From Thaumarchaeota archaeon SCGC AAA007-O23 (GTDB lineage: Archaea; Thermoproteota; Nitrososphaeria; Nitrososphaerales; Nitrosopumilaceae): a stretch of 64,000 bases of DNA. The position numbers were made by a program, and so were the translations under genes. The stretch lies in assembly GCA_000402075.1 (NCBI GenBank), contig ARWO01000002.1, positions 1-64,000 of the forward strand, read 5' to 3'. Positions 52,123-61,522 of the stretch are shown one piece after another; positions within the stretch are counted from its first letter, which is position 1, and each line of letters starts with the position of its first letter. Below the pieces are notes generated by a model, which saw only the letters and a list, made by a program, of their open reading frames with translations, did not search any database and was not told the DNA's origin.

Positions 52123-52803
52123 ATGCATTCATCCAACAAAATAATTTTTATCGCCGAACTGATTGGCACTTTCGGTCTTGTTGTTGCCGCAACAGGCTCT
52201 ATGGTTTATGATGCATCGCTTGGGGGAATTTACGGACATTACTTTGTTGTAGCAATACACTTCATTGGACTGGCGATTGTGGTCTATGCATTTGGCAAGT
52301 ATTCAATGGCTCACTTTAATCCTGCAGTGACGGTTGCGTTTTTCATTACAAAGCATGTGAAGGGAAGACAGCTTCCATATTACTTTGTGGCGCAGGCAGT
52401 TGGTGCATTTTTGGGCAGTATTTTTGTACTGCTTGTAATTGGTGACTATGCAAACCTTGGTACGAATGCACCAAGTCTCACTTCTACCATCGAAGCGAAC
52501 ATCAGCTATGAGATTCTTACATCCATATTTTTGATGGGAGTAATCTACATCGTAGTCCATTTCAAAAAGCTTGGAAAGCTTACTGGTGTTGCAATCGGTG
52601 GAATCATTGCCTTGGACATTTTGTTTTTTGGTTTAGTTTCTGGCGCTTCAATGAATCCAATCAGGTCTTTAGCACCGGCAGTTATCTCAGGAGTGACTGG
52701 CGACCTCTGGCTCTATTTGACTACGCCCTTCATCGGAACAATCATAGTTGCAGCCATTTACAAGGTACTCTCAGGACGCACGAAAAACACCAGTACACAT
52801 TAG
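52123..52803 (+). CDS. Aquaporin / MIP-family channel
   Basis: 226 residues with six helices and two NPA-type half-helices: HFNPAVTVAFFITKH and GASMNPIRSLAPAVI (second box NPI). The start ELIGTFGLVVAATGSMVY is family-typical. The aromatic/Arg filter Arg follows the second box (NPIRS), which is normal. May carry water, glycerol or small neutral solutes such as ammonia or urea. Starts six bases after the PiT stop, so possibly in the same transcript. Confidence 0.93.
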   Translation: MHSSNKIIFIAELIGTFGLVVAATGSMVYDASLGGIYGHYFVVAIHFIGLAIVVYAFGKYSMAHFNPAVTVAFFITKHVKGRQLPYYFVAQAVGAFLGSIFVLLVIGDYANLGTNAPSLTSTIEANISYEILTSIFLMGVIYIVVHFKKLGKLTGVAIGGIIALDILFFGLVSGASMNPIRSLAPAVISGVTGDLWLYLTTPFIGTIIVAAIYKVLSGRTKNTSTH

Positions 52804-52838
52804 AAAGATATTAGTGATATTCAACATGAATTTTGTAA

Positions 52839-54119
52839 ATGGTATCAAAATCAAAAAAGCTGTTTGATCAGGCGAAAAAGATAATTCCATCTGGGGTAAA
52901 CAGCCCAGTAAGATTTTTCAAGCCATATCCATTCTTTGTAAAAAAGTCACAGGGTAGCTCAATCTGGGACGAGGATGGAAGGCGATACATCGATTACTGC
53001 AACGGATACGGTGCATTGCTACTTGGACATGCAAGAAAGGAAATAATTTCTGCAGTTTCTTCACAGCTAAAAAAGGGTACATTGTACACAACTCCAACTG
53101 TACTTGAGATTGAGCTTTCAAAATTAATCATCAAAAACTTTCCCTCCATGGGTAAGGTCCGTCTTGTAAATACTGGTGCGGAGGCAACCATGACCGCAAT
53201 TAGATTAGCAAGGGGATTTACAAAAAAGAAAAAAATTATCAAGTTTGAAGGGTGCTATCATGGAGCATACAGTTCAGTTTTAGTTAAAGCTGGTTCCGGT
53301 TCTGCCCACATTGGGATCTCAGTTTCAGAGGGAGGATTAAAGGAGGCTTCAAAAAGTACGCTGGTAGTTCCATACAATGATTCACAAACTCTTGATCGAG
53401 TTATTTCAAAGAACAAGGATGTTGCCTGCTTGATCATGGAGCCAGTTCTTGCAAACATGGGTCTCATTCTGCCCGAAAAGAATTTTCTTTCCGACGTAAG
53501 AAAAATTACCAGACAGCATGATGTTCCACTCATATTCGATGAGGTTGTTACAGGATTTCGGATATCAGAGGGTGGCGCACAGCAGACTTTCAAAATAAAA
53601 CCTGACATTACTACCCTTGCCAAGGCTCTTGGAAATGGCTTCACAATAGCTGCAGTGGGTGGCAAAAAGGAGATAATGAACAAACTTGCACCAGGTGGAA
53701 ATGTCTACCAAGCAAGTACATTTGCTGGAAACCCAATATCTGTTACAGCTGCAATAAACTCCATTAAGACAATTAACAAAAACAAAAACAAGTTGTACAC
53801 AAAACTTGAGAGAAACTGTGAGCTTTTGACTAGTGAGATTGATGATCTGGCGACTGATCACAAAATCCCGCATCAGATTAACTCAATAGCATCAATGTTC
53901 CAAGTCTTCTTTTCAAGCAAGCCGGTAACTGATTACAAGACTTCAAAAAAGGCAGACGGCAAAAAATTCAACAAGTTATTTGCAAGCCTGCTCAAGAACG
54001 GCGTGTTCATAGCACCATCACAATTTGAGAGTGTCTTTTTGTCTGATGCCCATACTGATGCAGACATTACAAAGACGTTGGGTGCGTATGGACTATCACT
54101 AAAGGCGGTGAAACATTGA
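52839..54119 (+). CDS. hemL: Glutamate-1-semialdehyde 2,1-aminomutase
   Basis: PLP enzyme giving 5-aminolevulinate. 426 residues. FDQAKKIIPSGVNSPVR, RYIDYCNGYGALLLGHARKEI, RLVNTGAEATMTAIRLARGFT, EGCYHGAY, IFDEVVTGFR, and the PLP-lysine region TTLAKALGNGFTIAAVGG are diagnostic. ATG 52839. Its stop overlaps the TTG start of hemC, first of a four-gene tetrapyrrole operon. Confidence 0.96.
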   Translation: MVSKSKKLFDQAKKIIPSGVNSPVRFFKPYPFFVKKSQGSSIWDEDGRRYIDYCNGYGALLLGHARKEIISAVSSQLKKGTLYTTPTVLEIELSKLIIKNFPSMGKVRLVNTGAEATMTAIRLARGFTKKKKIIKFEGCYHGAYSSVLVKAGSGSAHIGISVSEGGLKEASKSTLVVPYNDSQTLDRVISKNKDVACLIMEPVLANMGLILPEKNFLSDVRKITRQHDVPLIFDEVVTGFRISEGGAQQTFKIKPDITTLAKALGNGFTIAAVGGKKEIMNKLAPGGNVYQASTFAGNPISVTAAINSIKTINKNKNKLYTKLERNCELLTSEIDDLATDHKIPHQINSIASMFQVFFSSKPVTDYKTSKKADGKKFNKLFASLLKNGVFIAPSQFESVFLSDAHTDADITKTLGAYGLSLKAVKH

Positions 54120-55051
54120 CATTTTTGGTAGGAACACGTGGCAGTAAGCTCTCATTGGCCCAAACAAATTGGGTGATATCGGAATTGCAAAAGGAGAATG
54201 CAGGTTCGGAATTTGAAATCAAAACTATTACAACCAAGGGCGATACCGACTCGAGGGCTCTCTTTACAATAGACCAGAAGGGAATATTTGAAAAGGAAAT
54301 TGACAAGGCAGTTGCAGAAAAGCAGATAGACTTTGCAGTACACAGCCTCAAGGATGTCCCATCAGACATCTCAAAATCGTTAACAATTGCATGCATACCA
54401 AAAAGAGAATCAGCTAATGACGTTCTAATCACAAAGGAGGGCTATAATCTTAAGACAATTCCATTAAATGTTGTTGTTGGTACAAGCAGTCTAAGAAGGG
54501 CGGTTCAGGTTTCAAGAATAAGACCAGACATTGTAGTAAAGCCAGTTAGAGGAAACATAGAGACAAGAATCAGCAAGGTCACAGACGGCAAATTTGACGC
54601 TATCATATTGGCAGAGGCAGGAATTTCTAGATTAGGTTTGGATGTTAAACACTCTGTACTGTCAACTAAAGATTTTCCTCCATCCCCCGGTCAGGGTGCA
54701 TTGGCGATTGTCTGTAGGGCTGACGATGGCAAAACAATATCGATGCTAAAAAAAATTGAAGACAAAAAATCCAGAACGGAAATAGAAGCTGAGAGGTCAC
54801 TGTCAGAATATGTTGAATCAGGATGCAGGTTTCCTGTCGGTGCACTAGGAATTTCCAATTCAAGCATGTTGAAGCTTACGGTTTCGGCATATTCAGTTGA
54901 CGGAAAAAAATCAATCACAATAGAAAAAACCGGAGATATTGACAAACCCAAAAGTTTGGGGCAGGAGGTTGGAGAGGAACTACAAAAAGCTGGCATTGCA
55001 GAGATTGCTTCTAATTGGAGAGAAAGCTTGGATGAGTGGAACAAAAAATGA
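54116..55051 (+). CDS. hemC: Porphobilinogen deaminase (hydroxymethylbilane synthase)
   Basis: Polymerises four porphobilinogens. 311 residues. VGTRGSKLSLAQTNWV, HSLKDVPSDI, KRESANDVLI, GTSSLRRAVQ, RGNIETRISK and the dipyrromethane-attachment Cys in ESGCRFPVGALG (near residue 242) are intact. Starts at TTG 54116 in a TTGA overlap with hemL. Followed with an ATGA overlap by the methyltransferase gene. Confidence 0.96.
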   Translation: MTFLVGTRGSKLSLAQTNWVISELQKENAGSEFEIKTITTKGDTDSRALFTIDQKGIFEKEIDKAVAEKQIDFAVHSLKDVPSDISKSLTIACIPKRESANDVLITKEGYNLKTIPLNVVVGTSSLRRAVQVSRIRPDIVVKPVRGNIETRISKVTDGKFDAIILAEAGISRLGLDVKHSVLSTKDFPPSPGQGALAIVCRADDGKTISMLKKIEDKKSRTEIEAERSLSEYVESGCRFPVGALGISNSSMLKLTVSAYSVDGKKSITIEKTGDIDKPKSLGQEVGEELQKAGIAEIASNWRESLDEWNKK

Positions 55052-55794
55052 CTGGGAAGGTATTTCTTGTCGGAGCGGGTCCAGGAGATCCAGGTCTTAT
55101 TACATTGCGTGCGGTCGAGCTGATCAAAAAATCGGATGTAGTTCTTTATGACAGGTTAGTTAGCAAGAAAATTCTTTCAATGATTCCAAAAAAGGCAAAG
55201 GCAGTTTACGTTGGAAGAGCAGTTGGTGATGATTACAAACATCAGGATAGCACAAATGACCTGATGGTAAAGTATGCAAAAACAAAACATTGTATTGTCA
55301 GACTCAAAGGTGGAGACCCGATAATGTTTGGTCGTGGAGGTGAAGAGGCAGAATATTTGAAAAAACATAAGATACGATTTGAAATTATTCCAGGAATTAC
55401 ATCAGGAATTGGTTCCGCCACTTATGCGGGAATTCCATTGACGCATAGAAAATTTGCTTCGTCTGTAGTATTTGTAACTGGACATGAAGACTTTGAAAAG
55501 AGTAAAGAAGCAGTAAGATGGAAGAGGCTTGCAAAATCCACCGACACGATAGTTATCATGATGGGTCTTTCTCGCATTGGCATAATTTGCAAACAATTGT
55601 CAAGTGGCGGAATGGACAAAAAAACTCCTGTCGCTGTGATTCAGGATGGTACCACAACAAAGCAAAAAATGATTACAGGTACAGTTTCAAATATTGCGCA
55701 AAAAGTAAAGCGGTCTAAGATAGAGCCACCCTCAATAATTATAATAGGGAAGGTGGTTAGTCTTTCAAAAACTATTGGATGGAGAAAAAAATGA
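55048..55794 (+). CDS. cobA: Uroporphyrinogen-III C-methyltransferase
   Basis: SUMT, makes precorrin-2 for sirohaem and cobalamin. From ATG 55048 (MTGKVFLVGAGPGDPGLITLRA), overlapping hemC's stop as ATGA. 248 residues: VVLYDRLVS, RLKGGDPIMFGRGGEEAEYL, EIIPGITSGIGSATYAGIPLTHR, VIMMGLSRI. No fused HemD or CysG domain. Placed before hemD in the operon. Confidence 0.96.
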   Translation: MTGKVFLVGAGPGDPGLITLRAVELIKKSDVVLYDRLVSKKILSMIPKKAKAVYVGRAVGDDYKHQDSTNDLMVKYAKTKHCIVRLKGGDPIMFGRGGEEAEYLKKHKIRFEIIPGITSGIGSATYAGIPLTHRKFASSVVFVTGHEDFEKSKEAVRWKRLAKSTDTIVIMMGLSRIGIICKQLSSGGMDKKTPVAVIQDGTTTKQKMITGTVSNIAQKVKRSKIEPPSIIIIGKVVSLSKTIGWRKK

Positions 55795-56600
55795 TTGAAG
55801 GAAAAACCATAGCAATTACACGGTCGAAGGACGACTCACAGGAATTTATTGAGCTGATCACCAAGGAAAAGGGAAACGCGCTTCCACTTCCAACAATTGA
55901 GCTGGTAAGCAAGGGAGAAAAAATAGTAGATGAGTTTCTGTCAGCACTTACAAACGAAGATCCGGATTATTCTGTATTTATGAGTTCAAAAGCAGTGACT
56001 CTTCTCTTCGAAACTGCAAAAAAGGCTGGAAAATTTGAAGAGTTGCAATTAGCAGTTGCAAACACAATCGTACTTGCAGTTGGTCCCAAAACAAAGGATG
56101 TTTTAGAGAAAGAAAATGTCAAGGTTTCACATATGCCGGTTCGATATTCTTCCGTTGGTGTAGGTGAAGTGTTTACAAAATTAAATGCTGTTGGAAAAAA
56201 AGTCATTATTCCACGCAGTGGAGCATCAACACCTTTTCTGAAGGAACTTTTAGAAAAAATTGGACTTCATGTAATTGAATTATATCTCTATGATGTCTGC
56301 GCATTTCGTGATACATCACAATGGAATGAATTTCGACAACTTTTTTCACAGAATAAGATTGATGGAATTATCTTCACTAGTGTGTCATCAGTTCAGGCTT
56401 TCTTTGAGATTATGCAAAAGGATCATGAGCAAAACAAACTTGTTGATATGTTACAAAAAACTACGGTTATCTCAATTGGACCGTTTACTGCTGACGAGTT
56501 AAAAAGACTCAATGTTGAAAATGTCATTGCAGACGTTCACACAATTTCTGGTTCCTTTGATGCGCTGGTAAACACATTTTCATTAGCTAAAGCTATTTAG
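55791..56600 (+). CDS. hemD: Uroporphyrinogen-III synthase
   Basis: Cyclises hydroxymethylbilane. From ATG 55791 (MIEGKTIAITRSKDDSQEF) in an ATGA overlap with cobA. 269 residues. This family is poorly conserved, but the N-terminal ITR, the IELVSKGEKIVDEF and the FMSSKAVTLLFE, PRSGASTPFLKELLEKIG and IIFTSVSSVQAFFE segments plus SIGPFTADEL are characteristic. Last of the operon; sufB follows with its own promoter. Confidence 0.93.
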   Translation: MIEGKTIAITRSKDDSQEFIELITKEKGNALPLPTIELVSKGEKIVDEFLSALTNEDPDYSVFMSSKAVTLLFETAKKAGKFEELQLAVANTIVLAVGPKTKDVLEKENVKVSHMPVRYSSVGVGEVFTKLNAVGKKVIIPRSGASTPFLKELLEKIGLHVIELYLYDVCAFRDTSQWNEFRQLFSQNKIDGIIFTSVSSVQAFFEIMQKDHEQNKLVDMLQKTTVISIGPFTADELKRLNVENVIADVHTISGSFDALVNTFSLAKAI

Positions 56601-56618
56601 GATTCCCTAAATTTACAC

Positions 56619-56631
56619 TGCTTTTTATAAC
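56619..56631 (+). promoter_or_regulatory. Probable TATA box of sufB
   Basis: TGCTTTTTATAAC lies 21-33 bases before the sufB ATG at 56652, a typical archaeal TATA element giving a leaderless mRNA. Confidence 0.55.
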
Positions 56632-56651
56632 ATATTTTTTACAACACTGTT

Positions 56652-58052
56652 ATGGCTACTGAAAATCTTGACATGGATTATTCCAAGTATGACTTTAAGG
56701 ACTCGACTGAAATGTATGTTCATCTCAGCAAAAAGGGCCTAACAAAGGATACTGTTAGAGAAATCAGTCAAATGAAAGAAGAGCCAGAATGGATGCTTAA
56801 TTTCAGACTTAGATCATATGACATTTTCATGAAGAAACCAATGCCACAGTGGGGTGGAGATCTAAACAAGATTGATTTTCAAAATATCTATTATTATGCA
56901 AAGGCATCAGAAAAAACTGAGAAGAATTGGGATGATGTTCCAGAAGATGTTAAAAACACATTTGATAAATTGGGCATTCCAGAAGCAGAGAAAAAGTTTC
57001 TTGCGGGAGTTGGTGCACAGTATGAATCAGAGGTTGTATATCATAATTTAAGAAAAGATTTGGCAGATCAGGGCGTTCTATTCCTAGATACAGATTCTGC
57101 ACTCAAAGAACACCCAGAAATTTTCAAAAAATACTTTGCCAAGATCATTCCACCAGAAGATAACAAATTTGCAGCACTAAACAGTGCTGTGTGGAGTGGT
57201 GGTTCATTTATCTACATTCCACCTGGTGTCAAGGTTGACATGCCATTACAAGCATACTTTAGAATTAATGCAGAAAATATTGGACAATTTGAACGAACAG
57301 TAATTATTGCTGATGAGGGTTCTGAGGTTCATTATATCGAAGGATGTACTGCACCAGTTTATTCTTCAGAATCATTGCATTCTGCTGTGGTTGAGCTGGT
57401 TGCACACAAGGATGCAAAGTTACGTTATACAACAATACAAAATTGGAGTAACGATGTTTACAATCTGGTAACAAAGCGTGCATATGCATATGAGGGTGCT
57501 ACTGTTGAATGGATTGACGGAAACATTGGCAGCAAACTTACTATGAAATATCCAGGCATTTACTTGATGGGTCGAAAAGCATATGGTGAAACTCTATCAA
57601 TTGCATTTGCTGGAAAGAATCAACACCAAGATACTGGTGCAAAGATGGTTCACCTAGCACCTGATACTACATCAAAAATAACATCAAAATCTGTAAGCCG
57701 TGCAAATGGTCGCTCTACATACAGAGGACTATTACGAGTAAGAAAGGGCGCAACTAATGTAAAAGCTACTGTTAGATGTGATGCATTACTATTAGACGAT
57801 ACATCAAAGACTGATACATATCCATACATGGAGATTAATCAAGAGGATGCCACAGTAACTCACGAAGCAACTGTAGGAAAGATTGGCGACGAACAAATTT
57901 TCTATTTAATGAGTCGTGGTTTCACAGAGGAGGAGGCATTATCACTAATTGTAAATGGATTCATGGAACCATTCACAAAAGAACTTCCAATGGAATATGC
58001 AGTAGAACTGAATAGGCTCATTAAATTAGAAATGGACAATTCAGTAGGCTAA
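56652..58052 (+). CDS. sufB: Fe-S cluster assembly protein SufB
   Basis: 466 residues, scaffold for new Fe-S clusters. Family segments: EPEWMLNFRLRSYDIFMKKPMP, FIYIPPGVKVDMPLQAYFRINAENIGQFERTVIIADEGSEVHYIEGCTAP, ENQHQDTGAKM-like GKNQHQDTGAKMVHLAP and YPYMEINQEDATVTHEATVGKIGDEQIFYLMSRG. The Cys in EGCTAP and conserved RCDALLLDD are present. It starts a SUF run; sufC is not in the run. Confidence 0.97.
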   Translation: MATENLDMDYSKYDFKDSTEMYVHLSKKGLTKDTVREISQMKEEPEWMLNFRLRSYDIFMKKPMPQWGGDLNKIDFQNIYYYAKASEKTEKNWDDVPEDVKNTFDKLGIPEAEKKFLAGVGAQYESEVVYHNLRKDLADQGVLFLDTDSALKEHPEIFKKYFAKIIPPEDNKFAALNSAVWSGGSFIYIPPGVKVDMPLQAYFRINAENIGQFERTVIIADEGSEVHYIEGCTAPVYSSESLHSAVVELVAHKDAKLRYTTIQNWSNDVYNLVTKRAYAYEGATVEWIDGNIGSKLTMKYPGIYLMGRKAYGETLSIAFAGKNQHQDTGAKMVHLAPDTTSKITSKSVSRANGRSTYRGLLRVRKGATNVKATVRCDALLLDDTSKTDTYPYMEINQEDATVTHEATVGKIGDEQIFYLMSRGFTEEEALSLIVNGFMEPFTKELPMEYAVELNRLIKLEMDNSVG

Positions 58053-58078
58053 TCTAAAAACAATCTTAACGATTAACA

Positions 58079-59479
58079 ATGTCACAACTTACTTTATCAT
58101 CAATAGATTCCTCACTAGTTGAAGAGATTTCTTCTAAAAGAAATGAGCCAGATTGGCTGAAGGAATACAGGAAAAACTCTCTTTCTATTTATCATGATTT
58201 GCCAGTAGAAGTTTCACCATTATACAACAAGTATACTGACGCTAGAAGAATGAATCCAGAACAGGTTTCATTATCTACAAGTTCGGATTCATCTGTACCT
58301 GATTTTTTAGCTAAAAGATTAGATGAAATTAAAAATGAAATTAGTATTGTGCAAATCGGCTCTAACATTCATTCAATAAATATTGATGATGAACTAAAAT
58401 CAAAAGGGCTTGTTATTTCTTCATTGGATGATGCATTACAAAATAACTCTGAATTAATTCAAAAGACGTTAGAGGATTCAAACTCTAAGGAAGACAAGTA
58501 TACAGCACTGAATAATGCCGCATTTAATTCAGGAATTTTTGTTTACATCCCACAAAATCTTACCATTGACAAACCAATTCATTTGGTGTCATGTTTATCT
58601 TTAGATGGAATATCCACAATATCTCGAAATATGATCATCGCTGAAAAAAATACACAAGCTTCAGTTGTACAGGAACTTTATGCTCCAAAGGCATCAAAGC
58701 AACAAGCATATCTTGAATTGCTAGACACACGTGTTGGTGAAAATAGCAAACTAGATTTCACTACATTACAAATTATGGATCAAAGTACAGTTAACTTTTC
58801 TACCAGAAGAACCCATCTTGCTCAAGACGCTAAGATAAATTGGTATCTTGGTTTGTTTGGCTCCATGTTGTCACGATATAGACTTGATTATGATCTTGAT
58901 GGTACAGGCGCTGCTGTAAATGATGCTCAAGTAGTTTTTGGAAACAATGACCAGTCATTTGATCTAAATACCATTGTTAATCATAACGCTCAATCGACGG
59001 ACGGAAAAGTTGTTGAAAAATCAATTCTAAAGGACACATCAAAATCATTATTCAAAGGTATGATTAGAATTAATGAGCAGGCTGCACACTCGAATTCGTT
59101 TTTGTCTGGACGTTCCATCCTATTAAGTAAGGGCGCAAAATCTGATTCAATACCTGGACTTGAAATTCTTACAAACGATGTGAAAGCAACTCATTCTGCA
59201 TCAGTTGCTCAAATGGATGATGAGCAAATTTTCTATCTTGGTACACGCTGCCTAAGTTATTCTGAAGCAGAACGGATAATTGTTGAAGGATTCTTAGAAC
59301 CACTTTCCAGAACCATGTCTCATCAAGTAAGAGCATGGATCTCAAATATCATTGAATCAAAATGGGCGAATAAAGAATTAACAATTAACATGGATGAGAA
59401 TCTTAAGGCTATTGTTGAAGTAGAAGAGACACGTTATAATGAAAACGAAGAAGTTGAGCAACATTACAAGTATAGGTAG
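58079..59479 (+). CDS. sufD: Fe-S cluster assembly protein SufD
   Basis: 466 residues, SufB paralogue and partner. EPDWLKEYRKNSLSIYHDLPV, FVYIPQNLTIDKPIHLVSCLS, KSLFKGMIRINEQAAHSNSFLSGRSILLSKGAKSDSIPGLEIL, and ATHSASVAQMDDEQIFYLGTRCLSYSEAERIIVEGF. His in ATHSAS matches the SufD His that meets the cluster site. Separated from sufB by 26 bases and from sufS by 13. Confidence 0.95.
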   Translation: MSQLTLSSIDSSLVEEISSKRNEPDWLKEYRKNSLSIYHDLPVEVSPLYNKYTDARRMNPEQVSLSTSSDSSVPDFLAKRLDEIKNEISIVQIGSNIHSINIDDELKSKGLVISSLDDALQNNSELIQKTLEDSNSKEDKYTALNNAAFNSGIFVYIPQNLTIDKPIHLVSCLSLDGISTISRNMIIAEKNTQASVVQELYAPKASKQQAYLELLDTRVGENSKLDFTTLQIMDQSTVNFSTRRTHLAQDAKINWYLGLFGSMLSRYRLDYDLDGTGAAVNDAQVVFGNNDQSFDLNTIVNHNAQSTDGKVVEKSILKDTSKSLFKGMIRINEQAAHSNSFLSGRSILLSKGAKSDSIPGLEILTNDVKATHSASVAQMDDEQIFYLGTRCLSYSEAERIIVEGFLEPLSRTMSHQVRAWISNIIESKWANKELTINMDENLKAIVEVEETRYNENEEVEQHYKYR

Positions 59480-59492
59480 GGGTGTTTGATAA

Positions 59493-60740
59493 TTGCAAAG
59501 TACCACATCATCTCTTGACACACAATGCAGAAGTGATTTTCCCGTATTGGAAAGGAGAGTTAGAGACGATAAGGCCTTAGTATATTTGGATAATGCAGCA
59601 ACTACTCAAAAACCAATTCAGGTTATAGATGCAATTACCGACTATTACAAAAACCATAACTCCAATATCCACAGGGCAGTACATGCTTTGGCGGAAGAAT
59701 CTACAGAGGCATTTGAGGCAACAAGGGACAAAGTTACAAAATTCCTAAATGTTACAAATAGCAAGGAGATAATTTTTGTAAAAGGAACAACAGAGGCTAT
59801 CAATTTAGTTGCTTATGCATGGGGCAGAGATAATGTGCAAAAGGGTGACATTGTTGTTACAACAGAGTATGAGCACCACTCAAACATAGTTCCATGGCAG
59901 ATACTTACACAGGAAACTGGTGCGGAACTCAAGTATATCGACATCGATGAAAATGGCGAATTAATGTTAGAACAACTTGATGAGCATCTTGCAACGGGTA
60001 AGGTAAAACTAGTTGCTGTTAGCCACGTTTCAAATGTTCTTGGAACAATAACTGATGTTAAAGAAGTTATAACTAAATGCAAAAACGCTGGCGCTAAAAT
60101 TCTGATTGATGGAGCACAGGCGGTTCCACACATGAAAGTAGACATCAGTGATCTTGATTGTGATTTCTATGCCTTTTCGGCTCACAAAATGTTAGGTCCA
60201 ACAGGAGTTGGTGTCCTATGGGCAAGAAAGGAATTACTAGAAAAGATGAGACCCTTCCAAGGCGGTGGAGATATGATAAGGGAAGTTCACAAATTTGAAA
60301 CTACTTACAATGATCTTCCATACAAGTTTGAGGCTGGAACACCTAATGTGGCTGACGTTATTTGTTTTTCAGCTGCCATTGATTATCTCACAAAAATTGG
60401 AATGAATAATGTTCGAAATCATGAAATTGAGTTAACAGAATATGCATTAGAAAAAATGTCCAAAGTTAAGGGCCTAGTCATTTATGGTCCTAAGGATACT
60501 GAAAAACAGGGTGGTGTCATCTCATTTAATTTTAAAGATGTACATCCTCATGACGTTGCAACCATAGTTGACAAAAATGGTGTTGCAATAAGATCAGGAC
60601 ATCACTGTGCTCAAGTATTGATGGAGAAACTTGAAGTTGCTGCAACTAACCGTGCTAGCTTTTACATTTACACTACAAAGCAAGAGATAGATGCTCTCAT
60701 TAATTCACTTGAAGAGGTTGCTAAGGTGTTCAAATTATGA
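59493..60740 (+). CDS. sufS: Cysteine desulfurase SufS
   Basis: 415 residues, PLP enzyme supplying sulfur. VYLDNAATTQKP, SNIHRAVHALAEESTEAFE, FVKGTTEAINLVAYAWG, EYEHHSNIVPWQ, IDGAQAVPHMKVDI, and the PLP lysine DFYAFSAHKMLGPTGVGVLW. The catalytic Cys lies in RSGHHCAQVLMEKL near residue 370, in the short-loop SufS style. Start is TTG 59493. Overlaps sufU by four bases. Confidence 0.96.
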   Translation: MQSTTSSLDTQCRSDFPVLERRVRDDKALVYLDNAATTQKPIQVIDAITDYYKNHNSNIHRAVHALAEESTEAFEATRDKVTKFLNVTNSKEIIFVKGTTEAINLVAYAWGRDNVQKGDIVVTTEYEHHSNIVPWQILTQETGAELKYIDIDENGELMLEQLDEHLATGKVKLVAVSHVSNVLGTITDVKEVITKCKNAGAKILIDGAQAVPHMKVDISDLDCDFYAFSAHKMLGPTGVGVLWARKELLEKMRPFQGGGDMIREVHKFETTYNDLPYKFEAGTPNVADVICFSAAIDYLTKIGMNNVRNHEIELTEYALEKMSKVKGLVIYGPKDTEKQGGVISFNFKDVHPHDVATIVDKNGVAIRSGHHCAQVLMEKLEVAATNRASFYIYTTKQEIDALINSLEEVAKVFKL

Positions 60741-61186
60741 GTGGGGATCCTATCTATACAGAAATGATAATTGAATATTCTAGAAACCCTTCAAATTTTG
60801 GTAAAATAGAAGATCCTCAGATACACAGACATGACAGTAATCCTCTCTGTGGTGATAGTATTGATTTGTATGTTAACACAGATGGGACTAAAATTACTGA
60901 AGTAAAATTTGATGGTAAGGGATGCGCCATATGCATGGCATGTACATCCGTTTTAACTGAAATGATACAAAACAAAAATCTTGATGAAGTGAAAAATTTT
61001 CAAAAGGACGAGTTGCTAGCAGAACTTGGTCTAGAACACCTAATCAAAACAAGCCCAGTACGAATCAAGTGTGCATTGCTTTCATTAAAGGCACTGAAAT
61101 ACGGAATTTATTCTTATTTTGTTGAAAAAATGAATGACACAGAGGCTGCAGGAAACTTAAAAGAAGAAGCTGCATCTCTATACTAG
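60737..61186 (+). CDS. sufU: SufU-like Fe-S assembly/sulfur acceptor protein
   Basis: 149 residues, IscU-fold. YSRNPSNFGKIEDPQIHRHDSNPLCGDSIDLYVN, FDGKGCAICMACTSVLTEMI, and RIKCALLSLKALKYGI provide the three conserved Cys. The insert of Gram-positive SufU is present between the second and third Cys. It accepts sulfur from SufS. ATG overlaps the sufS stop. Confidence 0.93.
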   Translation: MSGDPIYTEMIIEYSRNPSNFGKIEDPQIHRHDSNPLCGDSIDLYVNTDGTKITEVKFDGKGCAICMACTSVLTEMIQNKNLDEVKNFQKDELLAELGLEHLIKTSPVRIKCALLSLKALKYGIYSYFVEKMNDTEAAGNLKEEAASLY

Positions 61187-61522
61187 GTGGATAACAATCC
61201 AATAACAACTAGTATTAGAAGGATAATTTTTGAAAATTTCAATGATGCTGACCTAAAATTCAACAATGATCAAGTTTTTGAAATTTTAAAGCAAAATGAA
61301 AAGATTGATCCGTCTTTGACAGCAATCGATATGGAAGTATATTTTAAGGAATTATGTGACGCTGAAATTTTGCGTAATATTGGTCAGAATCTTAATACAC
61401 AATGGTTCAAACTATTCGAACCAATTGAGAAAATTCAGTGTAATTCATGTAAAAAAGAAAGTTATCTTATATCGTCTGAGAATAGGATCTGCCAAAATCA
61501 TAGTTGTGGTTCTACTTTTTAG
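61187..61522 (+). CDS. Hypothetical protein with C-terminal zinc ribbon, SUF run
   Basis: 111 residues from GTG 61187, directly after the sufU stop. The N-terminal part may be a small helical or winged-helix unit (DQVFEILKQNEKIDPSLTAID, YFKELCDAEILRNIG). The C-terminal 25 residues hold CNSCKKESYLISSENRICQNHSCGS, a four-Cys zinc ribbon. Possibly a regulator or helper of the SUF genes; this is inferred from position only. Converges on pgk with an 11-base overlap. Confidence 0.7.
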   Translation: MDNNPITTSIRRIIFENFNDADLKFNNDQVFEILKQNEKIDPSLTAIDMEVYFKELCDAEILRNIGQNLNTQWFKLFEPIEKIQCNSCKKESYLISSENRICQNHSCGSTF

